Assembly: GCF_900156885.1 (NCBI RefSeq)
Contig: NZ_FTOY01000010.1
Location: 186,001-250,000 of the forward strand
Direction: 5' to 3'
Length of the DNA: 64,000 bases
From: Limosilactobacillus caccae
Lineage (GTDB): Bacteria > Bacillota > Bacilli > Lactobacillales > Lactobacillaceae
A program made the translations under genes and the position numbers. Positions 25,641 to 36,136 of this stretch are shown piece by piece. Each line of letters opens with the position of its first letter. Positions within the stretch are counted from its first letter, which is position 1. The notes below the pieces were generated by a model, which saw only the letters and a program-made list of their open reading frames with translations, was not told the origin of the DNA and did not search any database.

Positions 25641-26398
25641 CAGCTCACCCTCATCAAAATCGTCAACGTCAATAAAAAGATGAGTGGGGCGAGGGTAGCA
25701 AACGCACCGAGGGTATCACCAGGCGTCCCGCCAAGCACTTTGGTTACTTTCCGCCGATAAAAGTAGGCCACGAATAAGATCATTAGGTAGCCGACTAGCC
25801 CCTGCCACGAAAAGCAAATGGTTACCACGACTAGTGAAAATAGCTGGGCAACGGCAATTCGCCAGGGCTGGATTCCTAACCAGATATTGGACAAGCCATG
25901 CTTATTTCCAGGATACACCATCTTATAAAAGAGCAATGATACCCCCGTCTTCGTTAGCATCGTCAAGCAAATTGTCAGCAAGACCATGTGCAAGATATCA
26001 AGGAACGGACTGATGACAATTCCCAGCCCAATCACGAGGGCATAGTAATAAAGGAGGGCCAGACTCCCCATTGTCCCGAGGCGACTATCCTTCATAATGG
26101 CAAAGATCTTATCCGCTGTCCGGGACGAAAAGAAACCATCCGCGGTATCTGCTAAGGCGTCCAGGTGAAAGCCACCAGTCAGCAAACCATCAGTGATCCA
26201 GTAAAGTATCCAGGCGAACCACAGGGGAAAGAGAGCCGTAAAGCCCCAAAAGATTAACCCCTCAACGCACCCCACTAAGAACCCGAACAGGGTAATGTAT
26301 TGGATGCTCGTCTTAAACTTATTCGTCGCGTCGTCAATCGGAATTGGGATATTCAACTTAGTAAAAAACTGGGCGAATAAAATTAACGCTTTTCCCAT
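25640..26398 (-). CDS. cobS: Adenosylcobinamide-GDP ribazoletransferase (cobalamin synthase)
   Basis: A 252-residue membrane protein with several hydrophobic helices. The conserved metal-binding loop GGFHLDALADTADGFFSSRTADKIFAIMKDSRLG is intact. CobS joins adenosylcobinamide-GDP to alpha-ribazole (phosphate) at the inner membrane face, completing the nucleotide loop. It lies between cobC and cobU, the standard grouping. Confidence 0.95.
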   Translation of the reverse strand: MGKALILFAQFFTKLNIPIPIDDATNKFKTSIQYITLFGFLVGCVEGLIFWGFTALFPLWFAWILYWITDGLLTGGFHLDALADTADGFFSSRTADKIFAIMKDSRLGTMGSLALLYYYALVIGLGIVISPFLDILHMVLLTICLTMLTKTGVSLLFYKMVYPGNKHGLSNIWLGIQPWRIAVAQLFSLVVVTICFSWQGLVGYLMILFVAYFYRRKVTKVLGGTPGDTLGAFATLAPLIFLLTLTILMRVS

Positions 26399-26408
26399 TG
26401 TTCTTCAC

Positions 26409-27002
26409 CTACTTTATCTTTTGCGGAATCCCGCTGACCACAAAGTAGACATTATCAGCATGCTGGGCAATCAGCTGGTTTACTTCGCCGTACAAGTCAC
26501 GGAGCACCCGCGTCTGCTTAGTTGCTGGCACAACTCCGAGTCCCACCTCATCACTGACAATCACCATTGACTGCCGTTGGGCGGCCTGGACTTTTAAGAT
26601 TTGTTGCCAGCTCGCCATAATCTGCTCCCGCAATTGTGCTAATTCACGGGCGGAAACGGCGGTCAGGTAATCATCAATTTTTCCTGGTGTTGTCCTGGTT
26701 AATACCGTGTCGTAAAAGAGGTTTGTCACCAGCATGATCGCATCATCAAGCAGGTAGCCATCCAGCGGGTGCTGGGCGATCAACTGGTCAACTTCACGGT
26801 ACTGCTCAGCGGTTTCCCAGTTAGCAGGGCGCCGTGCTTGGTGGCGCTTGATTCGCAACTGCATTTCACCGTCGGGATTTTTTACCACCCCGGTTGCAAT
26901 ATAACAGATATGTTGGTCGCGGGAGTACAACCCCTCCGCAAATTCTGACTTGCCGCTTTTCGCGCCGCCGAGGACAAAGGTCAGTTCACCATTTTTCATC
27001 AT
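26409..27002 (-). CDS. cobU: Adenosylcobinamide kinase/guanylyltransferase
   Basis: A 197-residue bifunctional CobU. The P-loop GGAKSGKSEFAE near residue 12, ICYIATG, RIKRHQARRPANWETAEQ (guanylylated-histidine region) and VIVSDEVGLGVVP are all typical. It phosphorylates adenosylcobinamide and then transfers GMP to it. Two adjacent ATG codons (27002, 26999) are possible starts. Confidence 0.95.
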   Translation of the reverse strand: MMKNGELTFVLGGAKSGKSEFAEGLYSRDQHICYIATGVVKNPDGEMQLRIKRHQARRPANWETAEQYREVDQLIAQHPLDGYLLDDAIMLVTNLFYDTVLTRTTPGKIDDYLTAVSARELAQLREQIMASWQQILKVQAAQRQSMVIVSDEVGLGVVPATKQTRVLRDLYGEVNQLIAQHADNVYFVVSGIPQKIK

Positions 27003-27053
27003 TTCACCTTCTAAAAAAGGCCGCGACAGAGCGTTGCCACAGCCTTTTGTGTT

Positions 27054-28349
27054 TTAGTTATTACTTGCTGCGCTAAATGCGGCATCGAATGCAGCGATTG
27101 TCTTTTCAATGTCCTCGTCGGTATGCTTAGTTGAGATAAAGTTGGTTTCAAACTGTGATGGTGCAACATAAACACCATTTTCGAGAAGCTTCCAGAAGCA
27201 TTTTTCAAAGAGCTGCTGGTCACATTCCTTCACGTCAGCAAAGTTATTAACGGGGTCACTGTTGTAGAAGTAGCTCCACATCGTTCCCACATGGTGGACC
27301 GTCATCGGGATCCCGTACTTATCAGCCGCGGCTTTGATCCCGGTCGTTAATGCGGCGACCTTTTCTTCCATCCGCTGGTAATCTTCTGCCGTCAGTTGTT
27401 CAAGGGTACTGATCCCCCCGGTCATAGCTAAGGGGTTCCCAGAAAGGGTTCCCGCATGGTAAATACTACCGGCAGGGGTAATTTCTTCCATGATCTCACG
27501 ACGACCACCAAAGGCGCCGACAGGCAGACCACCACCGATGACCTTCCCAAGGGTCGTCAGATCAGGAGTAATGTTGACCAAGCTCTGGACACCGTGAAAG
27601 GCTGCCCGGAACCCGGACATTACTTCGTCAAAGATTAACAGGGCACCGTGTTCTGTCGTCACGTCACGCAGGGTTTGCAAAAATTCCCGGGTTCCTGGAA
27701 CGACCCCCATGTTACCGGCAACGGGTTCAACAATTGCACAGGCAATCTCATCGCCATGTTCCGCAAACAGTTTCTTAACGCCAGCAACGTCGTTATAAGC
27801 AACGGTTAAGGTATCGTAAGCAAGGTCATCAGGGACACCTGGTGACGTGTTGATCCCAAAGGTTGCTAGTCCAGACCCCGCGTCAACCAATAGCGAGTCG
27901 CTGTGACCGTGGTAGTTTCCTACAAACTTAACAATCTTTTCCCGCTTGGTATATCCCCGTGCCAAGCGAATGGCACTCATCGTGGCCTCGGTCCCGGAAG
28001 AAACCATCCGGATCATTTCAATTGACGGCATGATCTTGTTAACAAGCTTTGCCAATTCCGTTTCCTGCAGGGTTGGTGCCCCGTAGCTGGTGCCCTTAGC
28101 AACCGCCTTGTTTAATTCTGCAACAACGTGATCATCTGCGTGACCGAGGATCAACGGCCCCCATGATAAAACATAGTCGATGTACTTGTTGCCATCAATA
28201 TCGTAGATGTATTCATTTTTGCCGTGGTCGATGAATAGCGGGTCCCCACCGACGTTTTTAAACGCCCGGACTGGACTGTTAACCCCACCTGGCATGTATT
28301 TTTGCGCTTCCGTGAACGCTGCTCTTGATTTGCTGTTATCTAAAGTCAA
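27054..28349 (-). CDS. hemL: Glutamate-1-semialdehyde 2,1-aminomutase
   Basis: A 431-residue PLP enzyme converting glutamate-1-semialdehyde to 5-aminolevulinate. Seen: [20 protein letters not shown] at the start, [17 protein letters not shown], the PLP aspartate in [12 protein letters not shown], and the Schiff-base lysine 269 in [18 protein letters not shown]. Length is typical. It follows hemB by 18 bases and supplies tetrapyrrole precursor to the corrinoid pathway. Confidence 0.96.
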   Translation of the reverse strand: MTLDNSKSRAAFTEAQKYMPGGVNSPVRAFKNVGGDPLFIDHGKNEYIYDIDGNKYIDYVLSWGPLILGHADDHVVAELNKAVAKGTSYGAPTLQETELAKLVNKIMPSIEMIRMVSSGTEATMSAIRLARGYTKREKIVKFVGNYHGHSDSLLVDAGSGLATFGINTSPGVPDDLAYDTLTVAYNDVAGVKKLFAEHGDEIACAIVEPVAGNMGVVPGTREFLQTLRDVTTEHGALLIFDEVMSGFRAAFHGVQSLVNITPDLTTLGKVIGGGLPVGAFGGRREIMEEITPAGSIYHAGTLSGNPLAMTGGISTLEQLTAEDYQRMEEKVAALTTGIKAAADKYGIPMTVHHVGTMWSYFYNSDPVNNFADVKECDQQLFEKCFWKLLENGVYVAPSQFETNFISTKHTDEDIEKTIAAFDAAFSAASNN

Positions 28350-28367
28350 AAGTAAAATCCCCTATCA

Positions 28368-29339
28368 TTAAAGCTTCTTTGCGACATCCTTAGCGAAGTA
28401 AGTGATGATGAGGTCAGCGCCGGCCCGCTTCATCCCCACTAAACTCTCGTAGACAATTTGTTCTTCATTAATCCAGCCATTGGCAGCAGCCGCCTTGACC
28501 ATCGCATACTCACCGGAAACGTTGTAAGCAACCAGTGGCAACAGCGTGTGGTCACGAACTTCGCGCATCACATCAAGGAAGGCCATCGCTGGCTTAACCA
28601 TCACAAAGTCGGCTCCCTCTTTTTCATCACTAGCAACTTCCCGCAATGCCTCTAAGCGGTTGGCCGGGTCCATCTGATAAGTCTTCCGGTCATGAGGACC
28701 TTCCTTCGGCGAACCATCAGCCGCATCGCGGAATGGGCCATAAAATGATGAGGCAAACTTAACGGCGTAGGACATGATTGGCGTGTTCTTATAACCCGCC
28801 TCGTCAAGCCCCTGCCGGATAGCGGCAACATAGCCATCCATCGCATTTGATGGTGCAATAATGTCAGCCCCGGCCTTCACTTGACTAACAGCAGTCTTCG
28901 TAATGTAGGTCAGTGATTCGTCATTAACAACGACCCCGTCACGGATGATTCCACAATGCCCAGTGCTGGTATATTCACACAAGCACGTGTCGGCAATGAC
29001 AATTAAGTCGGGGTAGTTCTTTTTAATTAAGCGGATGGCTTGCTGGACAATCCCGTCGTCTTCCCAGGCGCCGGTACCATACTCATCTTTTTCTTCTGGT
29101 ACCCCAAAGACGATCACCGACTTAATTCCACAGTCAACAATCTCCTTAATCTCGTCTAGGAGGGTATCAAGGCCATAACGGTAAATCCCCGGCATTGAAG
29201 AAATTTCTTCCTTCCCCTTGATTGTTGCGTCAGCGAAAACCGGCATAATCAAGTCGTCCTTCCTCAGGTGGGTTTCTCTTACTAAGTCCCGCATAGCAGC
29301 GCTAGTCCGTAAACGACGGTGACGATCAAATTGCAACAT
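28368..29339 (-). CDS. hemB: Porphobilinogen synthase (delta-aminolevulinate dehydratase)
   Basis: A 323-residue enzyme condensing two aminolevulinates. The cysteine-rich metal site [17 protein letters not shown], the first lysine in [17 protein letters not shown] and the Schiff-base lysine in [13 protein letters not shown] are present. The frame opens with a TTG at 29348, but that is only two bases after the GAAGGAGA ribosome site, so ATG 29339 is used. The zinc-type cysteines are retained. Confidence 0.96.
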   Translation of the reverse strand: MLQFDRHRRLRTSAAMRDLVRETHLRKDDLIMPVFADATIKGKEEISSMPGIYRYGLDTLLDEIKEIVDCGIKSVIVFGVPEEKDEYGTGAWEDDGIVQQAIRLIKKNYPDLIVIADTCLCEYTSTGHCGIIRDGVVVNDESLTYITKTAVSQVKAGADIIAPSNAMDGYVAAIRQGLDEAGYKNTPIMSYAVKFASSFYGPFRDAADGSPKEGPHDRKTYQMDPANRLEALREVASDEKEGADFVMVKPAMAFLDVMREVRDHTLLPLVAYNVSGEYAMVKAAAANGWINEEQIVYESLVGMKRAGADLIITYFAKDVAKKL

Positions 29340-29344
29340 GATTT

Positions 29345-30262
29345 TCAATCTCCTTCAATAATTCCAAATTTATCTCTTGCCAATAACTGATCAGCAATTT
29401 GCTTGCCGACTCCAGGCTTATTGGCAGGAATTTTTTCTTCTTTAACGACGTGTTCCCCATTTGGCGAGGCAATCAACCCATCGAAGACCAGCTGACCATT
29501 TTCATAATAGGCATGGCCCCCAATTGGAAAGTTACAGCTTCCCCCAAGCTCACGCATGAATTCCCGTTCAATGTGAATACACTCCGCTGACTGAGGGTCA
29601 TTAATTTGCTCGAGCATCTTCAAGATTCGCTGGTCATCTTTCCGGCACTCAATTGCTAAGCAGCCCTGGCCAACCGCCGGGATAACTACCTCCTTGAGGT
29701 TCAAGACGTGGTAACCGCTGAGGTCAACATTCAACCTTTCTAACCCGGCTTCTGCCAGCACAGCCCCGTCAAGGTTTTCCGTATCAATTTTCTTCAACCG
29801 CGTATCGATATTGCCCCGGATCGGTACAATTTCTAAGTCAGGGCGAACACTTAATAGTTGGCCCTGGCGGCGCAAACTGTTGGTCCCAATACGGGCACCC
29901 CGCGGAAGGTCAGCAATGCTGGCAATTGGCTGCCGACTTACCAAGCAATCAAACGGGGAGACCCGGTGGGGAAATGCCCCCAGAGTCAGGTCATCCGGCA
30001 GGGTTGGCATCACGTCCTTTAAACTGTGGACCGCAAAGTCAATTGTCCCATCCTGCAGCTCATCTTCAATTTCTTTAACGAAGACCCCCTTCCCCCCAAG
30101 CTTGGCTAAACTCGCCCGTTGGTTCCGGTCACCTTCTGTAATCACATTTTTAATCTCAAAGTCAGTCGTCGGAAAAAGTTTTGCGAGTGCCGCAATAACC
30201 AGTTTCGTCTGGGCCATCGCTAGCTTACTTTTCCGGCTGCCGACAACTACCTTATTTGCCAT
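29345..30262 (-). CDS. hemC: Hydroxymethylbilane synthase (porphobilinogen deaminase)
   Basis: A 305-residue deaminase. [15 protein letters not shown] at the start, the catalytic aspartate 83 in [27 protein letters not shown] and Cys243 in [12 protein letters not shown] (attachment of the dipyrromethane cofactor) are all present. Its start lies inside the 3' end of hemA (11-base overlap), and its stop overlaps the TTG region before hemB, so hemA-C-B are coupled. Confidence 0.96.
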   Translation of the reverse strand: MANKVVVGSRKSKLAMAQTKLVIAALAKLFPTTDFEIKNVITEGDRNQRASLAKLGGKGVFVKEIEDELQDGTIDFAVHSLKDVMPTLPDDLTLGAFPHRVSPFDCLVSRQPIASIADLPRGARIGTNSLRRQGQLLSVRPDLEIVPIRGNIDTRLKKIDTENLDGAVLAEAGLERLNVDLSGYHVLNLKEVVIPAVGQGCLAIECRKDDQRILKMLEQINDPQSAECIHIEREFMRELGGSCNFPIGGHAYYENGQLVFDGLIASPNGEHVVKEEKIPANKPGVGKQIADQLLARDKFGIIEGD

Positions 30263-31511
30263 TTTGTTGATTCTCCACCTTTAAGTTTTCCATTCCAAAA
30301 ATCTTACAGAAGAAGTTAATATCATCAGTCGCCCCTGGGGTAACAGACAGCTCCTTGATCTCCTTAATCGGCCCCTTGATCATCTGGTTGACGATGCTCT
30401 TCATGTGCTTGCTGATTATCTTCCGCTCATGGGCATCCAGGTCCGGTAACTTACGAAGAAGGCTGTCATATGCTTCAGCTTCGATTCGTAGTGAATGCTC
30501 CCGGAGCCCCCGGATCACCGGGACAATGTGGAGCTGCTTTTCCCAAACGTAGAAATCATGCACTTCTGCTGGAACTTCCGCTTCAATCTGCTTTAGCATT
30601 GTCCGCTTCTTTTCGTCATTAGCAGTCAAGATCGAGCGAAGGTTGTCGATGTCATAGTAGTCAACTGGGCTATCACTGCTGACCGCCACATTCCGTGGCA
30701 CGCCCAGATCAATGATAATTCCTTGTGTACTAGCATAGGTCTCATACAGCGGCTGTTTAACTGCCGCCGCAAAAATCGCTGCGTCTGCTTCGGCTAATAC
30801 CGTCACAAGCTGATCAAACGGTCGTGCTTCGACAACTCCCTGAAGGTTATCCGCAATTGCTTCTGCCTTGCTATCCGTCCGGTTTAGTAACAAAACTCTG
30901 CTAAAGCCCATGTTGCTAGCATTGTAGGCGGTATGCCGGCCGATATGGCCCATCCCAATGACTGCTAGTGTCTTCCCGTCCAAGGAACCAAAGGATGCCT
31001 TGATTTGGTGAAGCCCGGCCTGACCTGATGACTGGGCAAGTTCACTCACCCGGTACTTAGTATGCATCCGTTTAGAGAAAGTAATGGCCTGCCGGAAAAG
31101 GTGGTTTAAAATCACCCCGGTCGTTTCTTGCTTTGTCGCAACCTGAAAGGCATTTTTCATCTGGCCAAGGATTTGCGGCTCCCCCTTAATCAGGGAATCT
31201 AGTCCGGTAATCACCCGCAAGAGGTGTTCTGCTGTTTCCTCCCTAGTATTAATTGAAACATACTGGCTAAACTCGTCAACCGAATAATTAAACCATTCGG
31301 CCAAAAAACGTTTGATATAGTAACGCCCCGTATGGATTTGGTCGACGACCGCATACACTTCCGTCCGGTTGCACGTTGAAATCAAGAGGTTTTCAAGAAT
31401 ACTTTTCTCCCGATGCAGCAACTTATCAGCTTGTGCTACCTCTTCCGCAGAGAATGAAAATTTTTCGCGCAATTCAATCGGTAGTTGATGGTAATTTAGA
31501 CTCACACACAT
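30252..31511 (-). CDS. hemA: Glutamyl-tRNA reductase
   Basis: A 419-residue enzyme reducing glutamyl-tRNA to glutamate-1-semialdehyde with NADPH. The catalytic cysteine is Cys47 in LISTCNRTEVYAV; NADPH motif VIGMGHIGRHTAYNASNMG is clear; the C-terminal dimer helix follows. ATG 31511 is preferred to ATG 31520, which overlaps the AAGGATG ribosome site. It begins the C5 route to aminolevulinate in this run. Confidence 0.95.
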   Translation of the reverse strand: MCVSLNYHQLPIELREKFSFSAEEVAQADKLLHREKSILENLLISTCNRTEVYAVVDQIHTGRYYIKRFLAEWFNYSVDEFSQYVSINTREETAEHLLRVITGLDSLIKGEPQILGQMKNAFQVATKQETTGVILNHLFRQAITFSKRMHTKYRVSELAQSSGQAGLHQIKASFGSLDGKTLAVIGMGHIGRHTAYNASNMGFSRVLLLNRTDSKAEAIADNLQGVVEARPFDQLVTVLAEADAAIFAAAVKQPLYETYASTQGIIIDLGVPRNVAVSSDSPVDYYDIDNLRSILTANDEKKRTMLKQIEAEVPAEVHDFYVWEKQLHIVPVIRGLREHSLRIEAEAYDSLLRKLPDLDAHERKIISKHMKSIVNQMIKGPIKEIKELSVTPGATDDINFFCKIFGMENLKVENQQNGK

Positions 31512-31522
31512 CAAATACATCC

Positions 31523-31984
31523 TTAGTCAAACTCCTTATGAAATTTCTTGCTAACCCAGTCCTTAATTTCGTTTTTCATCTTTTTGGCAACAGCCGGTGA
31601 CTTGCCAACTGTTGATACGCTGATGAACATGTCATCCGAACTAAGGGTCGCCAGGTTATAAAAATCTGAATTATTTTTATCGCTAGTGTTATTAACCAAC
31701 TGGAAATGAGTTGCCTCGGCCTTTACTTGGTCATTAACTGCCGCATCGTTGGTGCAGGCAACAATTACATCCATTTCCTCCACGTATTGCCGCCGGTAAA
31801 CATCCTTGATCCAGTGAACCTTTGCTTGGTCGATCCCGGCAGCTAATTGCGGACTAATTACGGTAGGGGTTACCCCTGCGGCAATTAGTTTTTTGAGTTT
31901 CCGGCGGGCAACATTGCCCCCACCGATAACCGCCACTTTTTTAGTCGACAGGTTCAAGATAATTGGGTATGGCGATTTCATCAT
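31523..31984 (-). CDS. Precorrin-2 dehydrogenase (CysG N-terminal domain / SirC-like)
   Basis: A 153-residue NAD-dependent protein starting YPIILNLSTKKVAVIGGGNVARRKLKKLIAAGVTPTVISP. The Rossmann motif and the region VIVACTNDAAVNDQV, FYNLATLSSDDMFISVSTVGKSPAVAKKMK are those of the CysG/Met8/SirC family that oxidises precorrin-2 to sirohydrochlorin (factor II). This is what the anaerobic, CbiK-dependent cobalt insertion route needs. The protein is short and lacks the usual C-terminal chelatase-like extension, so chelation is left to CbiK. Confidence 0.88.
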   Translation of the reverse strand: MMKSPYPIILNLSTKKVAVIGGGNVARRKLKKLIAAGVTPTVISPQLAAGIDQAKVHWIKDVYRRQYVEEMDVIVACTNDAAVNDQVKAEATHFQLVNNTSDKNNSDFYNLATLSSDDMFISVSTVGKSPAVAKKMKNEIKDWVSKKFHKEFD

Positions 31985-31986
31985 GA

Positions 31987-33495
31987 CTAATCATCCTTTG
32001 CTGAGTCTCTTAAAATCTGATCAAACTTCTCCATGTCAACATTATCCGCAAAGAGCTTAGCAAGCTTTTCGTATTGCTGGTCCTTGTATTCACTAATCGA
32101 AACTTCGGTGTCAACTAGCGGCGCCAAGCCCTTCGATAGCCGGATCTGGTTTAAGAGGTGCCGTGTCCAGTAGGGATTATCAAAGATCCCATGCAGGTAG
32201 GTTCCAATCACCGTACCATCATTATTAACCGCCCCGTCATTCCGTTGCTCCGCCTGCCCGTTGGTCTCCTGAATTACAGCAAAGGGGCTGGCATTCAAGC
32301 CCAACGTTGTGGTTCCCATATGAATCTCGTAGCCAGTGAGAACATAATTACCCCGCTTGGCAACTGCCTGGGTCGTCGTCTTCTTCTCGTTAAACACCGT
32401 TTCCGTATCGAGTAATCCTAAGCCCGCCTGCTCCTTAATCGCCGATTCAATCCCGGCAGGGTCACTAAGTTTGCGTCCGAGGATCTGGTAACCACCACAG
32501 ATGCCGACAACGATACTGCCGTTAGCATGCGCGCGGGTAATTGCGGCCGCTAAACCATTCTTCTTTAAGGCCGCAAGATCTTCGTTGGTATTTTTGCTGC
32601 CGGGGAGGATTAACAGGTCTGGCGTGCCAAGTTCTTCGGCCTTCAGGACGTAGCGGACTGACACATCCGGTTGAATTTTTAGACTATGAATGTCGGTAAA
32701 ATTCGAGATCTTATTAAGGTCAATTACGGCAACGTCCAGGTCCTTGGCGGTATTTTTTTGCCGTGGTTTGCGACTGAGGGCGACACTATCTTCTTCGTCA
32801 ATATCAATGTCGCTCATTGGGACAACCCCAATCACCGGAATCCCGGTCAGTTTCTCAATCATCTTATTACCGGGCTCAAGCAGCGTCTTATCACCGCGGA
32901 ACTTATTGATGATGATGCCCTTAATCCGTCGCTGGTCCTCTTCCGGCATCAACTTGACCGTTCCGTAAATCGACGCGAAGACACCGCCCTTATCGATGTC
33001 CGCAACCAGGATCACCGGGGAATCTGCCATCCGGGCCATCCCCATGTTAACGATGCTGTTCTTATTTAGGTTAATTTCGGCAGGACTACCAGCCCCTTCT
33101 AAAATTATCACGTCGTTTTCCTCTGCCAAGCCGTTATAGGCTTCCATAATCTGGGGAATTAGCTTGGTCTTAAACTTGAAATAGCTGACCGCATCCATGT
33201 CCGCTAATACCTTCCCCATCACAATCACCTGGGAGTCTTGGTCCGTCGATGGTTTCAATAGGATCGGGTTCATCCGCACATCTGGATTTACCCGGGCCGC
33301 TTCTGCCTGGTAGACCTGGGCCCGGCCCATCTCATCCCCCTTGTCAGTGATAAAGGAATTGAGCGCCATATTCTGTGATTTAAACGGAGCAACTTTCTTG
33401 CCCCGGTTAGCTAAGATGCGGCAAACAGCGGCTGCTAGCCAACTTTTCCCGGCATCTGATGCGGTTCCTTGAAACATTACTGATTGCACTGCCAT
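31987..33495 (-). CDS. cbiP: Cobyric acid synthase, glutamine-hydrolysing
   Basis: A 502-residue amidotransferase that amidates cobyrinic a,c-diamide at b, d, e and g. N-terminal ATPase domain: VMFQGTASDAGKSWLAAAVCRIL and VILVADIDKGGVFASIYGT. C-terminal class I glutaminase-like domain: nucleophile cysteine in VGICGGYQILG and HGIFDN. The long frame reaches 33552, but ATG 33495 with GGGAGG upstream starts the family sequence MAVQSVMFQGT. Confidence 0.95.
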   Translation of the reverse strand: MAVQSVMFQGTASDAGKSWLAAAVCRILANRGKKVAPFKSQNMALNSFITDKGDEMGRAQVYQAEAARVNPDVRMNPILLKPSTDQDSQVIVMGKVLADMDAVSYFKFKTKLIPQIMEAYNGLAEENDVIILEGAGSPAEINLNKNSIVNMGMARMADSPVILVADIDKGGVFASIYGTVKLMPEEDQRRIKGIIINKFRGDKTLLEPGNKMIEKLTGIPVIGVVPMSDIDIDEEDSVALSRKPRQKNTAKDLDVAVIDLNKISNFTDIHSLKIQPDVSVRYVLKAEELGTPDLLILPGSKNTNEDLAALKKNGLAAAITRAHANGSIVVGICGGYQILGRKLSDPAGIESAIKEQAGLGLLDTETVFNEKKTTTQAVAKRGNYVLTGYEIHMGTTTLGLNASPFAVIQETNGQAEQRNDGAVNNDGTVIGTYLHGIFDNPYWTRHLLNQIRLSKGLAPLVDTEVSISEYKDQQYEKLAKLFADNVDMEKFDQILRDSAKDD

Positions 33496-33558
33496 GATTA
33501 TTCCTCCCAAAAATAGAATTGATATGTACGGGAGTTGTTCTCCCACCGGCATTCGCCG

Positions 33559-34374
33559 TTAATATGTTTTACCCTCTTTTGAAAATAATTCTTGCTCACT
33601 GTCGTACAGTGGCAACCCAAGTTTCTGGTGAATTTTCACCAGCCATGGTTGCTCTAACTTATTTTCCCGTAATAGTTGCTCGTCAGCAAAGACTTCCTGC
33701 CTGCCGCCCTGCTTCAAAATCTTGCCATTCCCTAGCAAGCAGAAGTAGTCGCACACTTCATACATAAAATCCATATCGTGACTCGATAAAATGATGTGCT
33801 GACCATTGGCGGCTAACTGCTGAATAAGCTCCTTCATCCGCTGCCGGCCATCAGGGTCAAGCCCGGAAGTCGGTTCATCAAGCAAGATCCATTCCGAACC
33901 GATCACCATGATTCCGGCAATCGCGACCCGCTTCTTCTGCCCACCACTTAAGTACTGGATTGGCCGTTCCTTTAACGGTAGGATGTCGAGTTTTTTTAAT
34001 ACTTGGTCAACCCTGGTATCGATTTCGGCAGGGGCAACTTTCAGGTTATGCAGGGCAAAGGCAACGTCATCCTTCACTACCGAGTAAAAGATCTGCTGGT
34101 CGGAATTTTGAAAGACAATCCCCACCTTCCGCCGTAAATCGCGAAGACCCTTTTTGCTATAGGATACCGGCTGGCCATCAATAAGAATCTGACCGGCAGT
34201 CGGTTTTAGTTCACCGACCAAATTCAAGAATAAGGTCGACTTTCCAGCACCATTGTGACCCATGATGCCGACGACTTGCTGCCCAGGGGTACCGAGCTTT
34301 AACGAGATGTCATCCAGGATTTGATGCTTGTCATCATAACTAAAACTAAGATGTTTTAATTCAATCACCTTCAT
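33559..34374 (-). CDS. cbiO: Cobalt ECF transporter ATPase
   Basis: A 271-residue ATP-binding subunit. Walker A GHNGAGKST near residue 40, Q-loop VFQNSDQQIF, signature YLSGGQKKRVAIAG, Walker B WILLDEPTSGLD and switch histidine SSHDMDF are complete. With CbiQ, CbiM and CbiN it forms the energy-coupling-factor importer that brings Co2+ for CbiK. Confidence 0.96.
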   Translation of the reverse strand: MKVIELKHLSFSYDDKHQILDDISLKLGTPGQQVVGIMGHNGAGKSTLFLNLVGELKPTAGQILIDGQPVSYSKKGLRDLRRKVGIVFQNSDQQIFYSVVKDDVAFALHNLKVAPAEIDTRVDQVLKKLDILPLKERPIQYLSGGQKKRVAIAGIMVIGSEWILLDEPTSGLDPDGRQRMKELIQQLAANGQHIILSSHDMDFMYEVCDYFCLLGNGKILKQGGRQEVFADEQLLRENKLEQPWLVKIHQKLGLPLYDSEQELFSKEGKTY

Positions 34375-34380
34375 TACCTC

Positions 34381-35058
34381 CTAGATATAAAACTCTCCAT
34401 CGTATAACTTGGCGTCCAGGGCCTTCGTCATCATCTCATAATTAATAATCACTTGCTCAAACAACATTTTTGCCAGCACTGCGGATGAATGAATCGTCAT
34501 CCCGACCGAATCATAACCACACCGTAACTTTTGTGCCCGGTGGATCTGCTCAAAGGCATCGACAAAGATAAAGATGAAGCGATACATCAGCATCGTCACT
34601 TCAATCATCATCCGGGGAAGGTGGGCCGCTTTTAAGACCTGCAAAATCTGAATGAAGGGGGTGGTCAATGCAAACCAATAGGTACAAACAATCGCGGTCA
34701 TGCATTGCAAGGCAACCCGTCCAGCTTGCGGGAGCATTACCTTCGCCATTCCGAGATAAACACTCCCTACTTTAAGCGGCCACAGTAATGAAGCCTTGTC
34801 ACTAGCAACTGTTACAACGATCCCAATAATGCTGAGGATAACAAAGGGAAGGATGGCATAAAACCAGCGAAGGTAACGCCGGACGGACACCTTGGTAACG
34901 TAGACCGTTATCCCCGCGACAGCCACTAAAACAACTGCCTTTATCCATTGCACGGGTTGAAAGGCCAGGGTAATCCCCACCAGCCACAGCAGGGCTTTTA
35001 GTTTCGGGGACCAGTTAACGATCCGGTTTTCATAAGCATACTTATCAATACTTAGCAT
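34381..35058 (-). CDS. cbiQ: Cobalt ECF transporter transmembrane subunit
   Basis: A 225-residue membrane T-component with about five helices. The cytoplasmic coupling motif is recognisable as AAHLPRMMIEVTMLMYRFIFIF with the downstream AQKLRCGYDS (Ala-Arg-Gly-like coupling region). It links CbiO to the CbiMN substrate unit. Gene order M-N-Q-O is standard. Confidence 0.93.
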   Translation of the reverse strand: MLSIDKYAYENRIVNWSPKLKALLWLVGITLAFQPVQWIKAVVLVAVAGITVYVTKVSVRRYLRWFYAILPFVILSIIGIVVTVASDKASLLWPLKVGSVYLGMAKVMLPQAGRVALQCMTAIVCTYWFALTTPFIQILQVLKAAHLPRMMIEVTMLMYRFIFIFVDAFEQIHRAQKLRCGYDSVGMTIHSSAVLAKMLFEQVIINYEMMTKALDAKLYDGEFYI

Positions 35059-35081
35059 TAATCGCCACCCCGCTTGCTGAC

Positions 35082-35396
35082 TTACTTACTGGAAGCTTCT
35101 TTACTAGCCTTTTCTTCAAGGGCCTTCTTTTTTCCATGAGCCGCACCGATAAAGTAACAGATGATTCCCGTTCCGATCGATCCTTGAACCGTAAAGAGCA
35201 AGCTCTCAATCTCACCCGACGGTGGTGTCCAGACAGGATGGGCCCACGCCTGATAATTAGGGGCATACTTTTTAATCTGTTCTGTCCCCTGGTCATCACT
35301 GCCACCATATTCCCCCTTCACAAAGATAAAGGGGAGCAAGACAAGCAAGATGACGCAGATCAGTAAGATAATATTGGTCTTCGTCCGTTTTTTCAT
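35082..35396 (-). CDS. cbiN: Cobalt ECF transporter small subunit
   Basis: A 104-residue protein with two membrane helices (residues about 8-28 and 72-90) flanking an extracytoplasmic loop with [28 protein letters not shown], the pattern of CbiN, which assists metal loading of CbiM. ATG 35396 with AAGGAG upstream is used rather than the longer frame from 35417. A lysine-rich C-terminal tail follows the second helix. Confidence 0.92.
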   Translation of the reverse strand: MKKRTKTNIILLICVILLVLLPFIFVKGEYGGSDDQGTEQIKKYAPNYQAWAHPVWTPPSGEIESLLFTVQGSIGTGIICYFIGAAHGKKKALEEKASKEASSK

Positions 35397-36136
35397 TGCA
35401 ATGCGGTCTCCTTCCAAAGGTCATTACTGATTACAAGGTTATAAACGATCACCGTTAATAATCCTTCGGCAATTGCCAACGGGATTTGGGTAACGGCATA
35501 AATTCCGAGGAACTTAATTAAGGCTGCACCGATGCCCCCATTAGGATCAGGAAAGACAATTGCTAATTGGAGGGCCGTCATTACGTAAGTTGACCAGTCG
35601 GCAAACATTGCACAGAGAAATAGTGACACTGAGCGATTCACCTTTAACGCCCGGCATAATTTCCATACTGCAAAACCGACGATTGGGCCGACAATGGTCA
35701 TTGAAAATTCATTAGCACCTAAAGTGGTCAACCCACCATGCGCCAGGAGCAGGGCTTGGAATAAGAGGACAATCACCCCTAGTACTGACATTACACCCGG
35801 ACCAAACATCACCGTCCCCAGGCCAACACCAGTGGGGTGCGAACAAGAACCCGTCACGGACGGCAACTTTAATGACGAAAGAACAAAGACAAAGGCGCCA
35901 CAAAGGGCCAGCATTACTTTGGCATTCGGCACATCAGAATTGGTGATTTTATACATCCGGTATAGGCCGTAAACGAAGAAGGGCGCTGAAACAACAAACC
36001 AGAAAATACACCAGCGCGGTGGCAGCATTCCCTCCATGATGTGCATCGCATGCGCTGTCATTGGGTAGGCTAGCGAATAGCTAAACCCGAGCGCTAAAAA
36101 CAGCAAAAATTTGCGATACTTTTCTAGCAGTTTCAT
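35393..36136 (-). CDS. cbiM: Cobalt ECF transporter substrate-binding membrane subunit
   Basis: A 247-residue membrane protein. An N-terminal signal sequence ends near TAHA (residue 30), after which [12 protein letters not shown] starts; the exposed Met-His of the mature N-terminus is a known metal ligand in CbiM. The motif [40 protein letters not shown] is highly conserved. It binds Co2+ and passes it inward. Its start overlaps the cbiL stop by four bases. Confidence 0.95.
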   Translation of the reverse strand: MKLLEKYRKFLLFLALGFSYSLAYPMTAHAMHIMEGMLPPRWCIFWFVVSAPFFVYGLYRMYKITNSDVPNAKVMLALCGAFVFVLSSLKLPSVTGSCSHPTGVGLGTVMFGPGVMSVLGVIVLLFQALLLAHGGLTTLGANEFSMTIVGPIVGFAVWKLCRALKVNRSVSLFLCAMFADWSTYVMTALQLAIVFPDPNGGIGAALIKFLGIYAVTQIPLAIAEGLLTVIVYNLVISNDLWKETALQ